The notes beneath the pieces were generated by a model. It saw nothing but the letters and a program-made list of their open reading frames with translations, had not been told where the DNA came from and ran no database searches. The translations under genes were made by a program, and so were the position numbers. From Peptostreptococcus faecalis (GTDB lineage Bacteria > Bacillota > Clostridia > Peptostreptococcales > Peptostreptococcaceae): a DNA stretch of 64,000 nt. Positions within the stretch are counted from its first letter, which is position 1. The number at the start of each line of letters is the position of its first letter. Positions 36,413-46,884 of this stretch are shown here, piece after piece. Location: NCBI RefSeq assembly GCF_900240845.1, contig NZ_OERU01000005.1, forward strand, positions 20,816-84,815, in the 5' to 3' direction.

Positions 36413-38086
36413 TTAAATTTTTATATGTCCGTTTTTTATTTTTCTGTATATTGTTGAAGGGTTTATTCCAACAGCTTGAGCTGCTTTTGTAACATTTCCA
36501 TACTTTTTAATAGCAGCCTTTATTATTTCTTGTTCTACTATTTTATGCGCTTCATCTATATTCATAATGCCTTCAACTTTAATTTTTTCTGAAGGTTCAG
36601 TGTTCCCTAGGTTATTTTCATCCCCAATGGTAGACACATTATTTTCTTTACCTAAAGTAAGCGTCCTCTCAAGTTGCTCATGAAAAATCATTTCTTGCGC
36701 AGATAGTATAACTAATCTTTCTACCATGTTTTTTAACTCTCTTATATTACCTTTCCACTCATTTTCTAAAAGTAATTTCTCAGCTTCCTCTGACAACTGT
36801 ATATTTCTATTGTAGCGCTCATTAAATAAATTTATATAGTAATATACAATAGGTAATATATCTTCTTTTCTCTCTCTAAGAGGTGGAATTAGCAAAGGTA
36901 TTACATTCAGTCTATAGTATAAATCCTGTCTGAAAATTCTAGGATTTTTTAACTCTTCCACTGTCTTATTTGTTGCACAAATATATCTTACATTTACTTT
37001 TTTTGTTTTTATTCCACCTATTCTCATAATAGCATTTTCTTGTATTACCCTAAGAAGTTTTTTTTGAGTTTCAAGAGGTAACTCTCCTATTTCATCTAAA
37101 AATAACGTTCCTCCATCTGCGGCTTCAATTAGACCTTTTTTTCCTTCTTTGTTTGCTCCTGTAAAAGCTCCTTTTTCATATCCAAACAGCTCTGATTCTA
37201 TAAGATCCGATGGAATAGAAGCACAGTTTATTGCAACGAATGTATTTTTCTTTCTGTAGCTATTTGACCAAACACTCCTTGCTATTATTTCTTTTCCGAC
37301 TCCAGACTCTCCTATAATAAACACTGGTGCATCTGAGGGTGCTACTCTAGTTATTATCTTTTTTATTTTGTCTATTTTTTCACTAACACTGATGTACTCT
37401 ACCTCTTCTTCTTTAGCGTCATCTTTATTCATTCCACCAGAAAGCTTTGCTAAATTTATTAATCTAGATACATCCCTTCCTGTCAGCACTCCACCTTTCA
37501 ATGTTCCATTTGCTCTTGTAATTGGTATCGCAGTATAAGAAATCACTTTTCCATTTGGATATGTTATTTCTTTGTATACTTTTTTCTTTGCATTTATCAT
37601 CTTAGTAATTATTGGGTCCGAAACCTTTTTTTCTTCAACCAGTTGATTTATATTTTTCCCAATAACATCTTTTCTTTTAAATGGAAGTATTTGATCACAT
37701 ATAGCATTCATTCTTCGGATTACTCCTTTTTCATCGAATATCACTATTACTTCGTCAATATGCTCCATTACATTTGAAATTTGCCTGTCTGATGTAAATG
37801 TTCTATCAAAAATATACAAATTGCAACGCGAACCGTCATCTAGCACCACATTATACCAAAATCCTGTTAAAGAAGTATCTCCTATTTCAAACTGCTTTAT
37901 ATCATTGTTTTCAACATTTATCACATTCAATTCCAATTGATTTGCATTAGAAATTTCATCCATATCTAAATGTTGAAATACATACTTAACATGATAATTT
38001 TTACAGACTATTTCTTCATTTTCATTTGATATAAAGGCTGGCGTATCGATATTTATAATAATACTTTCTAGCATATTAATATCCAT
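36413..38086 (-). CDS. Sigma-54-dependent transcriptional activator with PAS domain
   Basis: AAA+ enhancer-binding protein that opens sigma-54 promoters. 557 residues: a PAS-like N-terminal region (1-95), a second PAS (about 105-205), AAA+ core with Walker A GESGVGKE (259-266), the sigma-54 contact motif GAFTGA (306-311) and Walker B TLFLDEIGE (327-335), and a Fis-type helix-turn-helix (about 530-552, VTKAAQAVGINPSTIYRKI). No receiver domain, so it senses a ligand or redox state. Encoded next to two sigma-54 promoters it probably drives. Start after AGGGGGGAA. Confidence 0.92.
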   Translation of the reverse strand: MDINMLESIIINIDTPAFISNENEEIVCKNYHVKYVFQHLDMDEISNANQLELNVINVENNDIKQFEIGDTSLTGFWYNVVLDDGSRCNLYIFDRTFTSDRQISNVMEHIDEVIVIFDEKGVIRRMNAICDQILPFKRKDVIGKNINQLVEEKKVSDPIITKMINAKKKVYKEITYPNGKVISYTAIPITRANGTLKGGVLTGRDVSRLINLAKLSGGMNKDDAKEEEVEYISVSEKIDKIKKIITRVAPSDAPVFIIGESGVGKEIIARSVWSNSYRKKNTFVAINCASIPSDLIESELFGYEKGAFTGANKEGKKGLIEAADGGTLFLDEIGELPLETQKKLLRVIQENAIMRIGGIKTKKVNVRYICATNKTVEELKNPRIFRQDLYYRLNVIPLLIPPLRERKEDILPIVYYYINLFNERYNRNIQLSEEAEKLLLENEWKGNIRELKNMVERLVILSAQEMIFHEQLERTLTLGKENNVSTIGDENNLGNTEPSEKIKVEGIMNIDEAHKIVEQEIIKAAIKKYGNVTKAAQAVGINPSTIYRKIKNGHIKI

Positions 38087-38164
38087 GGAAATTCCCCCCT
38101 ATATTATTGTATCTTTACGCATAAAATCTCCCAATATTTATAACGTATTTTTAATGTTTATTTA

Positions 38165-38207
38165 GAAAAAAAGTACTGACAAATAGTTTATTTCATATTG
38201 TCAGCAC
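38165..38207 (-). terminator. Terminator after secA
   Basis: GTACTGACAA (38173-38182) pairs with TTGTCAGCAC (38198-38207) with one wobble; the minus strand continues TTTTTTTC. 21 bases past the secA stop. Confidence 0.88.
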
Positions 38208-38227
38208 CAATTTTTCTTTTTTACTAT

Positions 38228-40909
38228 TTATTTACCGTGGCAATTCTTATATTTTTTACCGCTTCCGCATGGGCATGGATCATTTCTTCCTACCTTCTGT
38301 TCAGGATTAACTTTTGTTGTAGCTTCATCCTTTCCTTCAGTATCTGGTGATTGTAAATTTTCAACATCTACGACGGCCTTTCTTTCGACAGGTACTTCTA
38401 CTTGTATATTAAACAAGTATGCAACTGTATCCTCTCTTATAAGTTTGTTCATATCATCAAACATCTCAAAGCCTTCCATCTTATAAGCTATTACAGGGTC
38501 AATCTGACCTATAGCTCTAAGCCCGATACCTTGACGTAACTGATCCATCGCATCTATATGATCAATCCAGTGATTATCTACAGATTGCAGAAGTATTATT
38601 CTTTCTACTTCTCTCATTCTATCAGAACCGATAAATTCTTCTTTTTCATTATATAATTCTAATACTCTATCATAAGTTGCCTCTAAAGCTTCAGCTGAAC
38701 TCATCTTAGAATAGTCTATATCATCTATCACACCACCTGGCAAGAACTTGTGATATAAGTGAGCTCTAAATCCTGCATAATCAAAGCTATCTTTTTCATC
38801 AGTGTATTCATCTACTCCATCAGTAATAACTTCTCTCATCATAGATTGAATTTGATCTTGTAAACTTTCTCCAGAAAGAACTCTTTTTCTTTCTTTGTAT
38901 ATTATTTCTCTCTGCTTGTTCATTACATCATCATATTCTAAGACATGCTTTCTGATTGCAAAGTTTTTACCTTCTACCTTCTTTTGTGCATTTTCAATAG
39001 ATTTTGTAAGCATTCTATGCTCTATAGGTGTCTCATCATCCATACCTAATTTAGTCAAGATGTTCTGAGCTCTTTCGCTTCCAAATAATCTCATTAGATC
39101 ATCATCTAGACCTATATAAAACCTTGATGCACCTGGATCTCCTTGACGACCAGCACGACCTCTTAACTGATTGTCTATTCTTCTAGACTCATGTCTTTCT
39201 GTTCCCAGTATACAAAGACCTCCTGCTGCAAGTACTTCCTCTTGTTCTATATCAGTCTGCTTTTTGAATTCTTCATATAATTTTTTATATGTTTTTCTAG
39301 CAGCATCATATTCTTCATTTTCTTCTACACCTGCAACTTCATTTGCAGAGTTGACTCTATTTATCATTTCGTCAGTGAAGTTTAGTCTCTTCATCTCTCT
39401 TAGAGCCTTAAATGAAGGATTTCCTCCAAGTAATATATCTGTACCTCTACCAGCCATATTTGTAGCTATAGTAACGGCACCCAATCTACCTGCCTGCGCG
39501 ATTATTTCCGCTTCTTTATCGTGATGCTTTGCATTTAAGACTTCGTGTTCTATACCTTGTTCAGTAAGGATAGCTGATAAAAATTCTGATTTTTCGATAG
39601 ACACAGTACCTACTAGCACTGGTTGATTTTTAGCATGTCTTTCAACTATATCTGCTGCAACTGCTTTGAATTTAGCAAGTTGATTTGCATATACTACATC
39701 GGCTAAATCCTCTCTAATTAGAGGTTTATTTGTAGGTACTTGGAATACATCCATTTTATATATTGACTTGAATTCTTCTTCTTCTGTCTTTGCTGTACCA
39801 GTCATACCAGATAATTTCTTATACATTCTAAAGTAGTTCTGGAATGTTATAGTGGCAAGAGTCTTAGACTCTCTCTGAATTGTAAGACCTTCCTTAGCCT
39901 CGATTGCCTGATGAAGACCATCTGAGTACCTTCTACCAAACATCAATCTTCCCGTAAATTCATCTACTATTACTATCTCACCGTCTTTGGCTACATAATC
40001 AACATCTTTTTTCATTATTGTATGTGCCTTTAGTGCTTGATTTATATGGTGATAAAGCTCTGTATGTTCCATTGTAGTGATATTGTCTACATTGAAATAT
40101 ACCTCTGCCTTTTTTATACCTGTTTCTGTCAGAGCTACCGCTTTATCTTTTTCTTCTCTTTCATAGTCATTTTCATCTAGAGTAAGAACAAATACATCTG
40201 CATCTGAATAAAGATGTGTAGATTTATCTCCAGGCCCTGAAATAATTAGAGGAGTTCTAGCCTCATCTATTAATATTGAATCGACCTCATCGACTATTGC
40301 ATAGTTTAGTCCCCTTTGTACCATTTGTTCTTCATGAATTACCATGTTATCTTTTAGATAATCAAATCCGTATTCGTTATTTGTTCCATATGTTATATCA
40401 CACTGATATTGTTTTTTTCTATTATCAGGAGACTGACCATGTACAATTACACCTACAGTAAGACCTAGGAACTCGTATATTTTAGCCATCTGATCACGGT
40501 CACGCTTTGCCAAGTAGTCATTGACAGTAACTACGTGAACGCCCTTTCCCTCAAGTGCATTTAAGTACACTGGACAAGTAGCCACTAGAGTTTTACCTTC
40601 ACCTGTTTTCATCTCAGCTATACGACCTTGATGAAGTACAATTCCACCTATCAACTGTACTCTAAAGTGTCTCATACCTAAAATTCTTGTAGAAACTTCT
40701 CTGACTACGGCAAATGCATCCACTAATATGTCATCTAGTGTTTCTCCATTCGCTAACCTTTCTTTAAATACTGATGTCATCGACTTAAGTTCTTCATCAG
40801 TCATTGCCGAATATTTATCGGCTACACCATCTATTTTATCAACAATTTTATTAAATTGCTTTAAATCTTTTTTATCTGCTCTATTGAATATGCTCTCTAA
40901 AAAGCTCAT
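38228..40909 (-). CDS. secA: Protein translocase ATPase SecA
   Basis: Motor that pushes preproteins through SecYEG. 893 residues: Walker A KTGEGKT at 101-107, [16 protein letters not shown] near 207, helicase motif with NMAGRGTDI near 484 and [13 protein letters not shown] near 600. The C-terminus ends in a SEC-C zinc motif [15 protein letters not shown] for SecB or ribosome contact. Full-length canonical SecA1. In many Firmicutes it lies between comFC/hpf and prfB; here a structured RNA stands between comFC and secA, and prfB is elsewhere. Confidence 0.97.
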   Translation of the reverse strand: MSFLESIFNRADKKDLKQFNKIVDKIDGVADKYSAMTDEELKSMTSVFKERLANGETLDDILVDAFAVVREVSTRILGMRHFRVQLIGGIVLHQGRIAEMKTGEGKTLVATCPVYLNALEGKGVHVVTVNDYLAKRDRDQMAKIYEFLGLTVGVIVHGQSPDNRKKQYQCDITYGTNNEYGFDYLKDNMVIHEEQMVQRGLNYAIVDEVDSILIDEARTPLIISGPGDKSTHLYSDADVFVLTLDENDYEREEKDKAVALTETGIKKAEVYFNVDNITTMEHTELYHHINQALKAHTIMKKDVDYVAKDGEIVIVDEFTGRLMFGRRYSDGLHQAIEAKEGLTIQRESKTLATITFQNYFRMYKKLSGMTGTAKTEEEEFKSIYKMDVFQVPTNKPLIREDLADVVYANQLAKFKAVAADIVERHAKNQPVLVGTVSIEKSEFLSAILTEQGIEHEVLNAKHHDKEAEIIAQAGRLGAVTIATNMAGRGTDILLGGNPSFKALREMKRLNFTDEMINRVNSANEVAGVEENEEYDAARKTYKKLYEEFKKQTDIEQEEVLAAGGLCILGTERHESRRIDNQLRGRAGRQGDPGASRFYIGLDDDLMRLFGSERAQNILTKLGMDDETPIEHRMLTKSIENAQKKVEGKNFAIRKHVLEYDDVMNKQREIIYKERKRVLSGESLQDQIQSMMREVITDGVDEYTDEKDSFDYAGFRAHLYHKFLPGGVIDDIDYSKMSSAEALEATYDRVLELYNEKEEFIGSDRMREVERIILLQSVDNHWIDHIDAMDQLRQGIGLRAIGQIDPVIAYKMEGFEMFDDMNKLIREDTVAYLFNIQVEVPVERKAVVDVENLQSPDTEGKDEATTKVNPEQKVGRNDPCPCGSGKKYKNCHGK

Positions 40910-41170
40910 CTACATCTCTCCCTTATTTTTCGAATTTCTTCATATATAGCTTATTTTATCACATATGTAGTAATTTGAACACACCAATTAATCCATATAT
41001 ACTCGCATGTGTATAAAATATTTTTAATTCCACAATTCAAACTAAGTTATACAACTTTATAGTTTTAAAAACTCTAGTAATATTAATTAAATTTCTATAT
41101 CTAAATTAGAAATAATATAATACTAATTATCTTTATCATAATATGGTTTATTATTAACTTACATTACCAC
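40910..41170. other. Gene-free upstream region of secA
   Basis: About 260 AT-rich bases between the secA ribosome-binding site and the ncRNA terminator. TAAAAT near 40954-40962 (minus strand, preceded by TGTGA) is a possible -10. No hpf/raiA frame is present although this is its usual place. Nothing else seen. Confidence 0.5.
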
Positions 41171-41173
41171 TAT

Positions 41174-41219
41174 CAAAAAATAAAGGCCGACTTACAAGAT
41201 TTCTTGTATATCAGCCTTT
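41174..41219 (-). terminator. Terminator of the structured RNA upstream of secA
   Basis: AAAGGCCGACTTACAAGA (41182-41199) pairs with its near complement at 41202-41219 through about 18 bp; the minus strand ends in ATTTTTT. Strong intrinsic terminator. Confidence 0.92.
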
Positions 41220-41428
41220 AATAAAATGTTTAGTTGACCTGATCTTTGCCCCCACACTCGCCTGCTGGAACGTTCGCTTTGGGGTCGCCGCACTACTAAT
41301 CCTCTCGATTTTTTCGGCAGGTCTTACTTCTAAGCCGCGCCATGCTCACTCTTCTATTTTTAGAAGTCGCTTACGTGGATCCTTTTGCCCGCGACTGGCT
41401 TGGATTTTCAATCACAAACCTAAACACC
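41181..41428 (-). ncRNA. Structured non-coding RNA between comFC and secA (candidate raiA-motif RNA)
   Basis: GC-rich island in AT-rich surroundings with its own promoter (41435-41463) and terminator. Plus-strand pairing positions: closing stem GTTTAG/CTAAAC (41228-41233 with 41420-41425), GACCTG/CAGGTC (41236-41241 with 41318-41323), CCCCCA/TGGGG (41249-41254 with 41280-41284), AAGCC/GGCTT (41332-41336 with 41397-41401), GTCGC/GCGAC (41366-41370 with 41391-41395), CTTCTA/TAGAAG (41351-41366). No coding frame. Location matches where raiA-motif RNAs and the raiA/hpf gene are found in Clostridia; identity by context, not sequence recall. tmRNA, RNase P, SRP and 6S were considered and do not fit. 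Confidence 0.65.
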
Positions 41429-41434
41429 TCTATA

Positions 41435-41463
41435 ATTTTATATTTATATTATTTAATTGTCAA
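41435..41463 (-). promoter_or_regulatory. Promoter of the structured RNA
   Basis: TTGACA (41463-41458) and TAAAAT (41440-41435) with 17 bases between, on the minus strand. The -35 overlaps the comFC stop codon region. Start of transcription expected at about 41428. Confidence 0.8.
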
Positions 41464-42226
41464 CATTCTTTATGTATTTTCCTGTTAAAAAAGTCAATAC
41501 TATAACATTTTTTGCCCCTTTTAACTTTAATTTATATGTAATTTCATTCACTGTAGCACCTGTAGTAAAAATATCATCAACTAGTATTATGCTTTTATCC
41601 GCTATTTTTTCATTAAAATTTTCATTTATAACAAAAGCATCCCTTAATTCTTTTTTTCTATCTCTCATATCTAGTTTAGACAGTTTTTTTGTATCTCTTT
41701 TTCTAAGAATCAATTTATAGACTTCTTTTTCTAGTTTTTTTGAAAGATATTTTGCAATCTTTTCTGACTGATTAAATCCTCTTTCTTTTTCTCTTTTTTC
41801 ACTCAAAGGTACAAATGTTATGCAATCACAATCGTATATCAATTCTTTATAATTTTTTTGGATAATATCCGCCATTATATCTGCAATTATTCTTGATAGA
41901 TAAGTTTTCATTGAATATTTCAAACCAAACACAAATTTCTTTGAAAACTCATCATACTCTATAAAGGAAATATTTTTATCAAATAAGAATCTTTTATTTT
42001 TACAAAAACCACAACTTTCAATTTCCAAATCCTCATCTAAATTTAAGTTTATACTTGGCTTGCCACATTTTGGACATGAATTTTTTATTATTATCAGTTT
42101 TTCATAACAGCTTTTACAAATAGAATACTTATTCTTTTTATCGATGGGCATATCACAAAATATGCAATTCAAATTTTGCGGGTATACAATTTCCATTATA
42201 ATTTTTAAAAAATCACTTATATTCAA
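41453..42226 (-). CDS. comFC: ComF family amidophosphoribosyltransferase-like protein ComFC
   Basis: Family member linked to DNA uptake and recombination. 257 residues: an N-terminal zinc-finger region with paired cysteines (CIFC, CKSC, CPKC, CGFC, about 20-80) and a C-terminal phosphoribosyltransferase fold with IILVDDIFTTGATVNE near 213-228. The start chosen is TTG at 42226, 6-7 bases after AGGAGG; ATG at 42280 lacks a site and adds 18 residues. comFA is not adjacent. Only weak evidence for natural competence by itself. Confidence 0.85.
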   Translation of the reverse strand: MNISDFLKIIMEIVYPQNLNCIFCDMPIDKKNKYSICKSCYEKLIIIKNSCPKCGKPSINLNLDEDLEIESCGFCKNKRFLFDKNISFIEYDEFSKKFVFGLKYSMKTYLSRIIADIMADIIQKNYKELIYDCDCITFVPLSEKREKERGFNQSEKIAKYLSKKLEKEVYKLILRKRDTKKLSKLDMRDRKKELRDAFVINENFNEKIADKSIILVDDIFTTGATVNEITYKLKLKGAKNVIVLTFLTGKYIKNVDN

Positions 42227-42349
42227 AGTATGCCTCCTAAGATTCACATATATAAGGCAGATCTTATCTAAATAATACATTCATTCCAACTATATTATTC
42301 GATTAATGATATTATTTTATTCAGAGTCTTATCTGTTAAATAATATTAT

Positions 42350-44566
42350 CTATTCAATAATATTATTTATTTTAAATGTACTCAATTTATATCCTAAATT
42401 CGAGTACCTATCATTGTTTTGATTATTAGAAATCATGTAGTCTAAATACTTTTTCATTCCTACTATTACAACTAATTTCTTTGCTCTAGTTACGGCTGTA
42501 TACAGTAAGTTTCTACTCAAAAGCATCGGAGGCCCCCAGTACATAGGCATTATCACTACTGGAAACTCACTTCCCTGACTTTTATGAACAGTTGTACAAA
42601 AACAGTGCTCAACTTCATCTAACTCGTCATACTTGTATTTAAATATTTTATGTTCATCAAAAAGCAAATACATTGATTTATTCATCTTATCTATATGATA
42701 TACATATCCTATATCCCCATTATAAACACCTTCTCCTACTTCACTGCTTTTTTCATCTTCCCATTTTTTGGAGTAATTGTTTTTAATTTGCATCACTTTG
42801 TCGCCTACTCTAAAAACTCTTTTCATAAATTCTACTTCTTGTCTGTCATTTTTATGCGGATTTAAAACTTTTTGAAGTTCTGTATTTAAGTTTTGCACTC
42901 CTACTCCACCTTTTCTCATAGGTGATAATACCTGTACATCTTTCAGAGAATCTATCTTATAAAATGATGATAACCTTCCATCAACTAAACTTTTTATTTC
43001 GTTTACAATACCTTCTTCACTATCTCTATTTATAAAGAAAAAGTCACTGTTTTTTTGATTAGCCACAACATCTAATCCTTTATTTATTCTGTGGGCATTT
43101 ACGACTATATCACTTTCTTGAGCTTGCCTAAATATCTCTGTCAATTCAATTGTAGTTACAACACCTGATGAAATTATATCTCTTAAGGTATTTCCAGCCC
43201 CTACTGAAGGCAGCTGATCTGCATCACCGACAAGTATCAACCTAGTATTTAGATCTATTGCTTTTAATAAACTATCCATTAGGAAAATATCAATCATAGA
43301 TGCCTCGTCTACTATTATTACATCTGTTTCTATTTTCTCTTCTTCATTTTTGACAAAAATAACTCTATCATCCGCATCAAAAGCCATTTCAAGCAGTCTA
43401 TGTATTGTCTTTGATTCCTCGCCTGTTGTTTCACTCATTCTCTTGGCAGCTCTACCTGTTGGAGCAGCTAGAAGAACTTTTTTGTTATTTATTTTAAAAA
43501 GATTAATTATGGTGTTGATAGTAGTCGTCTTTCCCGTTCCTGGACCTCCAGTAAGTACCATCATTCCATTTTCAAAAGCAGCTCTAACCGCTTGTTTCTG
43601 AGCATTTGCTAAAAATATATTTTCATTTTCTTGAAATTCTTCAAGTTCTCTTTCAATATCAATCATTACATCTCTATGCTGTGACCCACAAAGTTTTATA
43701 ATATTTGTGCATACATCGACTTCTGCCCTATGATATCTTGCCAAGTAAATAATATTTACATCTCCATATTTTTCTATAATAATTTTTCTTTCTATTGCAA
43801 GCTCATATATACTTTCATCAATAAAATTCATATCAACTCCAAGTAGATTTACCGCTTCTTTTTCAACTATCTCCTCTGGTAAAAAAGTGTGTCCACTATT
43901 TATAGCATTCTTTAATACATGCATTACACCTTGTTCTATTCTATATTTAGAGTCTTTTTCAATTCCAGAGTTCATGGCTATTTCATCTGCCAACTTAAAA
44001 CCTATTCCAACTACATCATCAATTAATTGATATGGATTACTCCTGACTACATCAACTGATCTCATTCCATATTTTTTGTATATTTTCATGCTAAGTTTTG
44101 GACTTACTCCAAATGGGGATAATGCTACTATTACATTTTTAACACCCATATTTTCGTTATAGCTTTCTATTATAGGTTTTAATTTTTTTGGTCCTATTCC
44201 GTCTATTTTCAGCAATTCTTCAGGTGAGTTCTGTATTATATCAAGTGTTTGTATTCCAAATTTGTCAGTTATTTTTTTTGCCATTTTTTCACCAACACCT
44301 GTTATTACACCAGAAGATAAAAAAGACAATATCCCGCTAATACTTGACGGCATTACTACCCTGTATGACTCTACATTGAATTGTCTTCCATATGTTTCAT
44401 GTATATTCCAACTTCCTTCTACTTCAATGTTTTCTCCTGAGGCAATACCAGGCATACATCCAGTTATGATTTCCTTATCATCTTCAATTTTTAATCTTGC
44501 TACTGTGTATCCATTTGAATCATTCGAGTAGATAATATCAACTACAGTTCCCTCAAATTTTTCCAT
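42350..44566 (-). CDS. recD2: RecD2 family ATP-dependent DNA helicase
   Basis: 5'-3' superfamily 1B helicase not part of RecBCD, involved in replication-fork and mismatch repair in B. subtilis. 738 residues: N-terminal OB-like domain with helix-hairpin-helix elements (about 85-200), Walker A LTGGPGTGKTT near 340, DEASMID motif II near 425, and C-terminal UvrD-like TVHKSQGSEFP near 660. Length typical of RecD2. Follows the CobW gene by 25 bp and precedes comFC. Confidence 0.94.
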   Translation of the reverse strand: MEKFEGTVVDIIYSNDSNGYTVARLKIEDDKEIITGCMPGIASGENIEVEGSWNIHETYGRQFNVESYRVVMPSSISGILSFLSSGVITGVGEKMAKKITDKFGIQTLDIIQNSPEELLKIDGIGPKKLKPIIESYNENMGVKNVIVALSPFGVSPKLSMKIYKKYGMRSVDVVRSNPYQLIDDVVGIGFKLADEIAMNSGIEKDSKYRIEQGVMHVLKNAINSGHTFLPEEIVEKEAVNLLGVDMNFIDESIYELAIERKIIIEKYGDVNIIYLARYHRAEVDVCTNIIKLCGSQHRDVMIDIERELEEFQENENIFLANAQKQAVRAAFENGMMVLTGGPGTGKTTTINTIINLFKINNKKVLLAAPTGRAAKRMSETTGEESKTIHRLLEMAFDADDRVIFVKNEEEKIETDVIIVDEASMIDIFLMDSLLKAIDLNTRLILVGDADQLPSVGAGNTLRDIISSGVVTTIELTEIFRQAQESDIVVNAHRINKGLDVVANQKNSDFFFINRDSEEGIVNEIKSLVDGRLSSFYKIDSLKDVQVLSPMRKGGVGVQNLNTELQKVLNPHKNDRQEVEFMKRVFRVGDKVMQIKNNYSKKWEDEKSSEVGEGVYNGDIGYVYHIDKMNKSMYLLFDEHKIFKYKYDELDEVEHCFCTTVHKSQGSEFPVVIMPMYWGPPMLLSRNLLYTAVTRAKKLVVIVGMKKYLDYMISNNQNNDRYSNLGYKLSTFKINNIIE

Positions 44567-44591
44567 AAAATTGCCTCCTAGTGCTTTATAG

Positions 44592-45494
44592 TCATTTTTT
44601 ATTTTTATTACCGAAAAGTATTTTTAATTCCTCTTTCTTTAAATTTTTACCAATTAATATCAATTTTGATTCAGACATAACTTCACTCTCTACTAAAGTA
44701 TATGTTTTATCTACTATGTCTATCTTTGCCCATACACCATTAATAGGAAGAAATCCCTTTGCCCTTACTACGTTTCCAAATCTACCTCGCATTACAGCAC
44801 TCATATATTCTTGAAATTTATTTAAATCATCGAACTCAAGCCCTGTAAATCCAATATTTTCTATTCCTAGCGAATTTTTATCTTCCTTTATCTGTAAATT
44901 GCTGCCGTTCCACATTTGATCTAAAATAGATTCCCACCAAATATCATCATATATTTCATATTCTTCACTAAAAATTTGTGCTTTTTCATTTATATTATGT
45001 ATTAATGATTTAATTTCTATTATTTTTTCTTTATCTACTGCAGATACCTTTGATATTACTATTCTTCTTGAATTTTCTATCTGATCTATAAATATATCTC
45101 TAAATTCTTCTAAATATCTATCTACACTCGTAGCATCTACTATAGTAATAGGTTCTAGTATATTTATTCTGTCATATTCAACTTTTTTGATATTATTCAT
45201 CACTGAACTAAGATAACCAACTCCTGTAGGTTCTACTATTAAAAATTCCGGAGATACTGTATTTGATATAGTTAGAACAGAATTTGCAAAATTAGACTCC
45301 ATAGAACAACAAATACATCCTTCTGTCATCTCCCATATATTAATATCTTCTTTTTTCAATAAGTCACCATCTATTCCTACTTCTCCGTATTCATTTTCCA
45401 GTACTACTATGTCACGATTTTCTTTTTTAATCAAATTCTCAATAAATGTCGTCTTTCCAGCTCCTAAAAAACCTGATACAACTAATATTTTCAT
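44592..45494 (-). CDS. CobW/COG0523 family GTPase (metallochaperone-type)
   Basis: G3E GTPase that delivers metal to a target protein; zinc, cobalt and nitrile-hydratase iron branches exist. 300 residues from MKILVVSGFLGAGKTTFIEN: Walker A GFLGAGKTT at 8-16, metal motif GCICC (about 61-65), and VEPTGVGY near 92. ATG at 45494 follows AGGGGTG; the extra upstream 15 codons are unlikely. No neighbouring metal gene or Zur-like operator fixes the metal. Probably cotranscribed with recD2. Confidence 0.85.
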   Translation of the reverse strand: MKILVVSGFLGAGKTTFIENLIKKENRDIVVLENEYGEVGIDGDLLKKEDINIWEMTEGCICCSMESNFANSVLTISNTVSPEFLIVEPTGVGYLSSVMNNIKKVEYDRINILEPITIVDATSVDRYLEEFRDIFIDQIENSRRIVISKVSAVDKEKIIEIKSLIHNINEKAQIFSEEYEIYDDIWWESILDQMWNGSNLQIKEDKNSLGIENIGFTGLEFDDLNKFQEYMSAVMRGRFGNVVRAKGFLPINGVWAKIDIVDKTYTLVESEVMSESKLILIGKNLKKEELKILFGNKNKK

Positions 45495-45624
45495 TAAATA
45501 CACCCCTATTTTAAATTCAATTTTTAAATATCCTATCAATATTCATCTATTTCAATATCACAATTATATCACAAGCCAATATGTTTCGTAAAAATAATTG
45601 ATTCCATTAAATTTTAAAATATAT

Positions 45625-45677
45625 ACAAAAAAAGGATATAGGATTTACTCTATTGTAAAACCTATATCCTTTTGTAT
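45625..45677. terminator. Bidirectional terminator after the alcohol dehydrogenase
   Basis: AAAGGATATAGG (45631-45642) pairs with CCTATATCCTTT (45661-45672), extended inward by a nearly perfect stem to about 21 bp; A and T runs at both ends. Confidence 0.9.
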
Positions 45678-45742
45678 TCTTAATTTTATACACTTATTAA
45701 TTTTTATTTTTTTGAAATGTTAAACAAATTTGCTCATTTATT

Positions 45743-46804
45743 CTACTTATTTACTCTAACTACTGGTTTTATTAAATCTACAGGTTTGTCTTTCATTAGG
45801 AATAACGCATCTTCTACGTGTTCAAAACCTTCGAATCTATGAGTTATAAGCTTAGATAAGTCAAGCTTTCCGCATACTACAAGTTTAGCCAATTTTTCCA
45901 TTCTAAGTCTTCCACCTGGCATAAGACCTCCTTGTATTTGCTTGTGCCCCATTCCAACGCCCCATTCAACTCTTGGTATTTTTACATTATCACCTGAGCC
46001 TAGATAGTTCACGTTACCAATTTTACCACCTGGCTTTAAGCATTCTACTGCTTCTGCAAAAGTATCTACTGTTCCACCAGCAATTATTACTTTGTCTACT
46101 CCTGCTCCACCAGTCATTTCTAGTACCTGCTTTGCAATAGGTCCATTTTTATAGTTTACAAAATCAGTTGCTCCATAGAACTTTGCAGCTTCTACACACA
46201 CAGGTCTACTTCCAACTGCGAATATTCTTGAAGCACCTCTAAGATTCGCACCTGCTACTGACATCAAACCAACTGGTCCTATACCGATTACAAGTACTTC
46301 GTCTCCAAATTGAACATCTGCTAATTCTGCACCATGGAATCCTGTAGGTACCATATCTGAAAGCATACAAGCTTCTTCAGGTTCTATTTCTTTAGGTAGC
46401 AAAGCTATATTTCCATCAGGATCATTTACATGGAAATATTCTCCAAATACTCCGTCTTTAAAGTTAGAGAATTTCCATCCTGCTAGCATACCTCCAGAAT
46501 GCATTGAATATCCACCTTGAGCTTCAAGAGAATTCCAGTCTGGTGTTATTGCAGGAACTAAAACTCTATCGCCCGGTTTAAAATCTTTTACAAGTTCACC
46601 GACTTCAACAACTTCTCCACAACACTCATGACCTAAAATCATGTCATGTCTTTCTCCAACTGCACCTTCCCATACAGTATGTACATCTGATGTACAAGGA
46701 GCAAGAGCTATAGGCTTTACTATAGCATCTAAAGGTCCACACACTGGTTTATCTTTTTCTATCCAACCAACCTTACCAACTTCTAGCATTGCAAATCCCT
46801 TCAT
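45743..46804 (-). CDS. adh: NADP-dependent secondary-alcohol (isopropanol) dehydrogenase
   Basis: Zinc medium-chain dehydrogenase interconverting ketones and secondary alcohols. 353 residues. Catalytic zinc ligands C37, H59, E60 and D150 fall at the same numbers as in the C. beijerinckii/Thermoanaerobacter enzymes, and the structural zinc lobe is absent as in that group. Rossmann motif GIGPVGL near 175, followed by VGSRP and later NYKNG, the residues that select NADP. Starts after GGGAGGC; transcribed away from the YkvI-type transporter. Confidence 0.92.
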   Translation of the reverse strand: MKGFAMLEVGKVGWIEKDKPVCGPLDAIVKPIALAPCTSDVHTVWEGAVGERHDMILGHECCGEVVEVGELVKDFKPGDRVLVPAITPDWNSLEAQGGYSMHSGGMLAGWKFSNFKDGVFGEYFHVNDPDGNIALLPKEIEPEEACMLSDMVPTGFHGAELADVQFGDEVLVIGIGPVGLMSVAGANLRGASRIFAVGSRPVCVEAAKFYGATDFVNYKNGPIAKQVLEMTGGAGVDKVIIAGGTVDTFAEAVECLKPGGKIGNVNYLGSGDNVKIPRVEWGVGMGHKQIQGGLMPGGRLRMEKLAKLVVCGKLDLSKLITHRFEGFEHVEDALFLMKDKPVDLIKPVVRVNK

Positions 46805-46848
46805 ATCAAAGCCTCCCTAGTTTTAAAAAAATGTTTATAAGATAAATT

Positions 46849-46870
46849 GCTCGAATATTCAATATTGAGC
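46849..46870. promoter_or_regulatory. Inverted repeat in the alcohol dehydrogenase promoter region
   Basis: GCTCGAATATT and AATATTGAGC are complementary apart from one extra G. It lies 15 bases after the -10 element and would suit a repressor. No regulator gene is adjacent. Confidence 0.45.
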
Positions 46871-46884
46871 GAATACTTATTAAT

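Noticed and set aside
41181..41428. 6S RNA, tmRNA, RNase P or SRP RNA for the structured RNA
   Set aside because: None of their conserved motifs was found: no tag frame or T-arm end, no RNase P core, no SRP GGAA tetraloop context, and no single long 6S-type rod.
42227..42280. ATG start of comFC at 42280
   Set aside because: No ribosome-binding site precedes it, while TTG at 42226 follows AGGAGG at good spacing.
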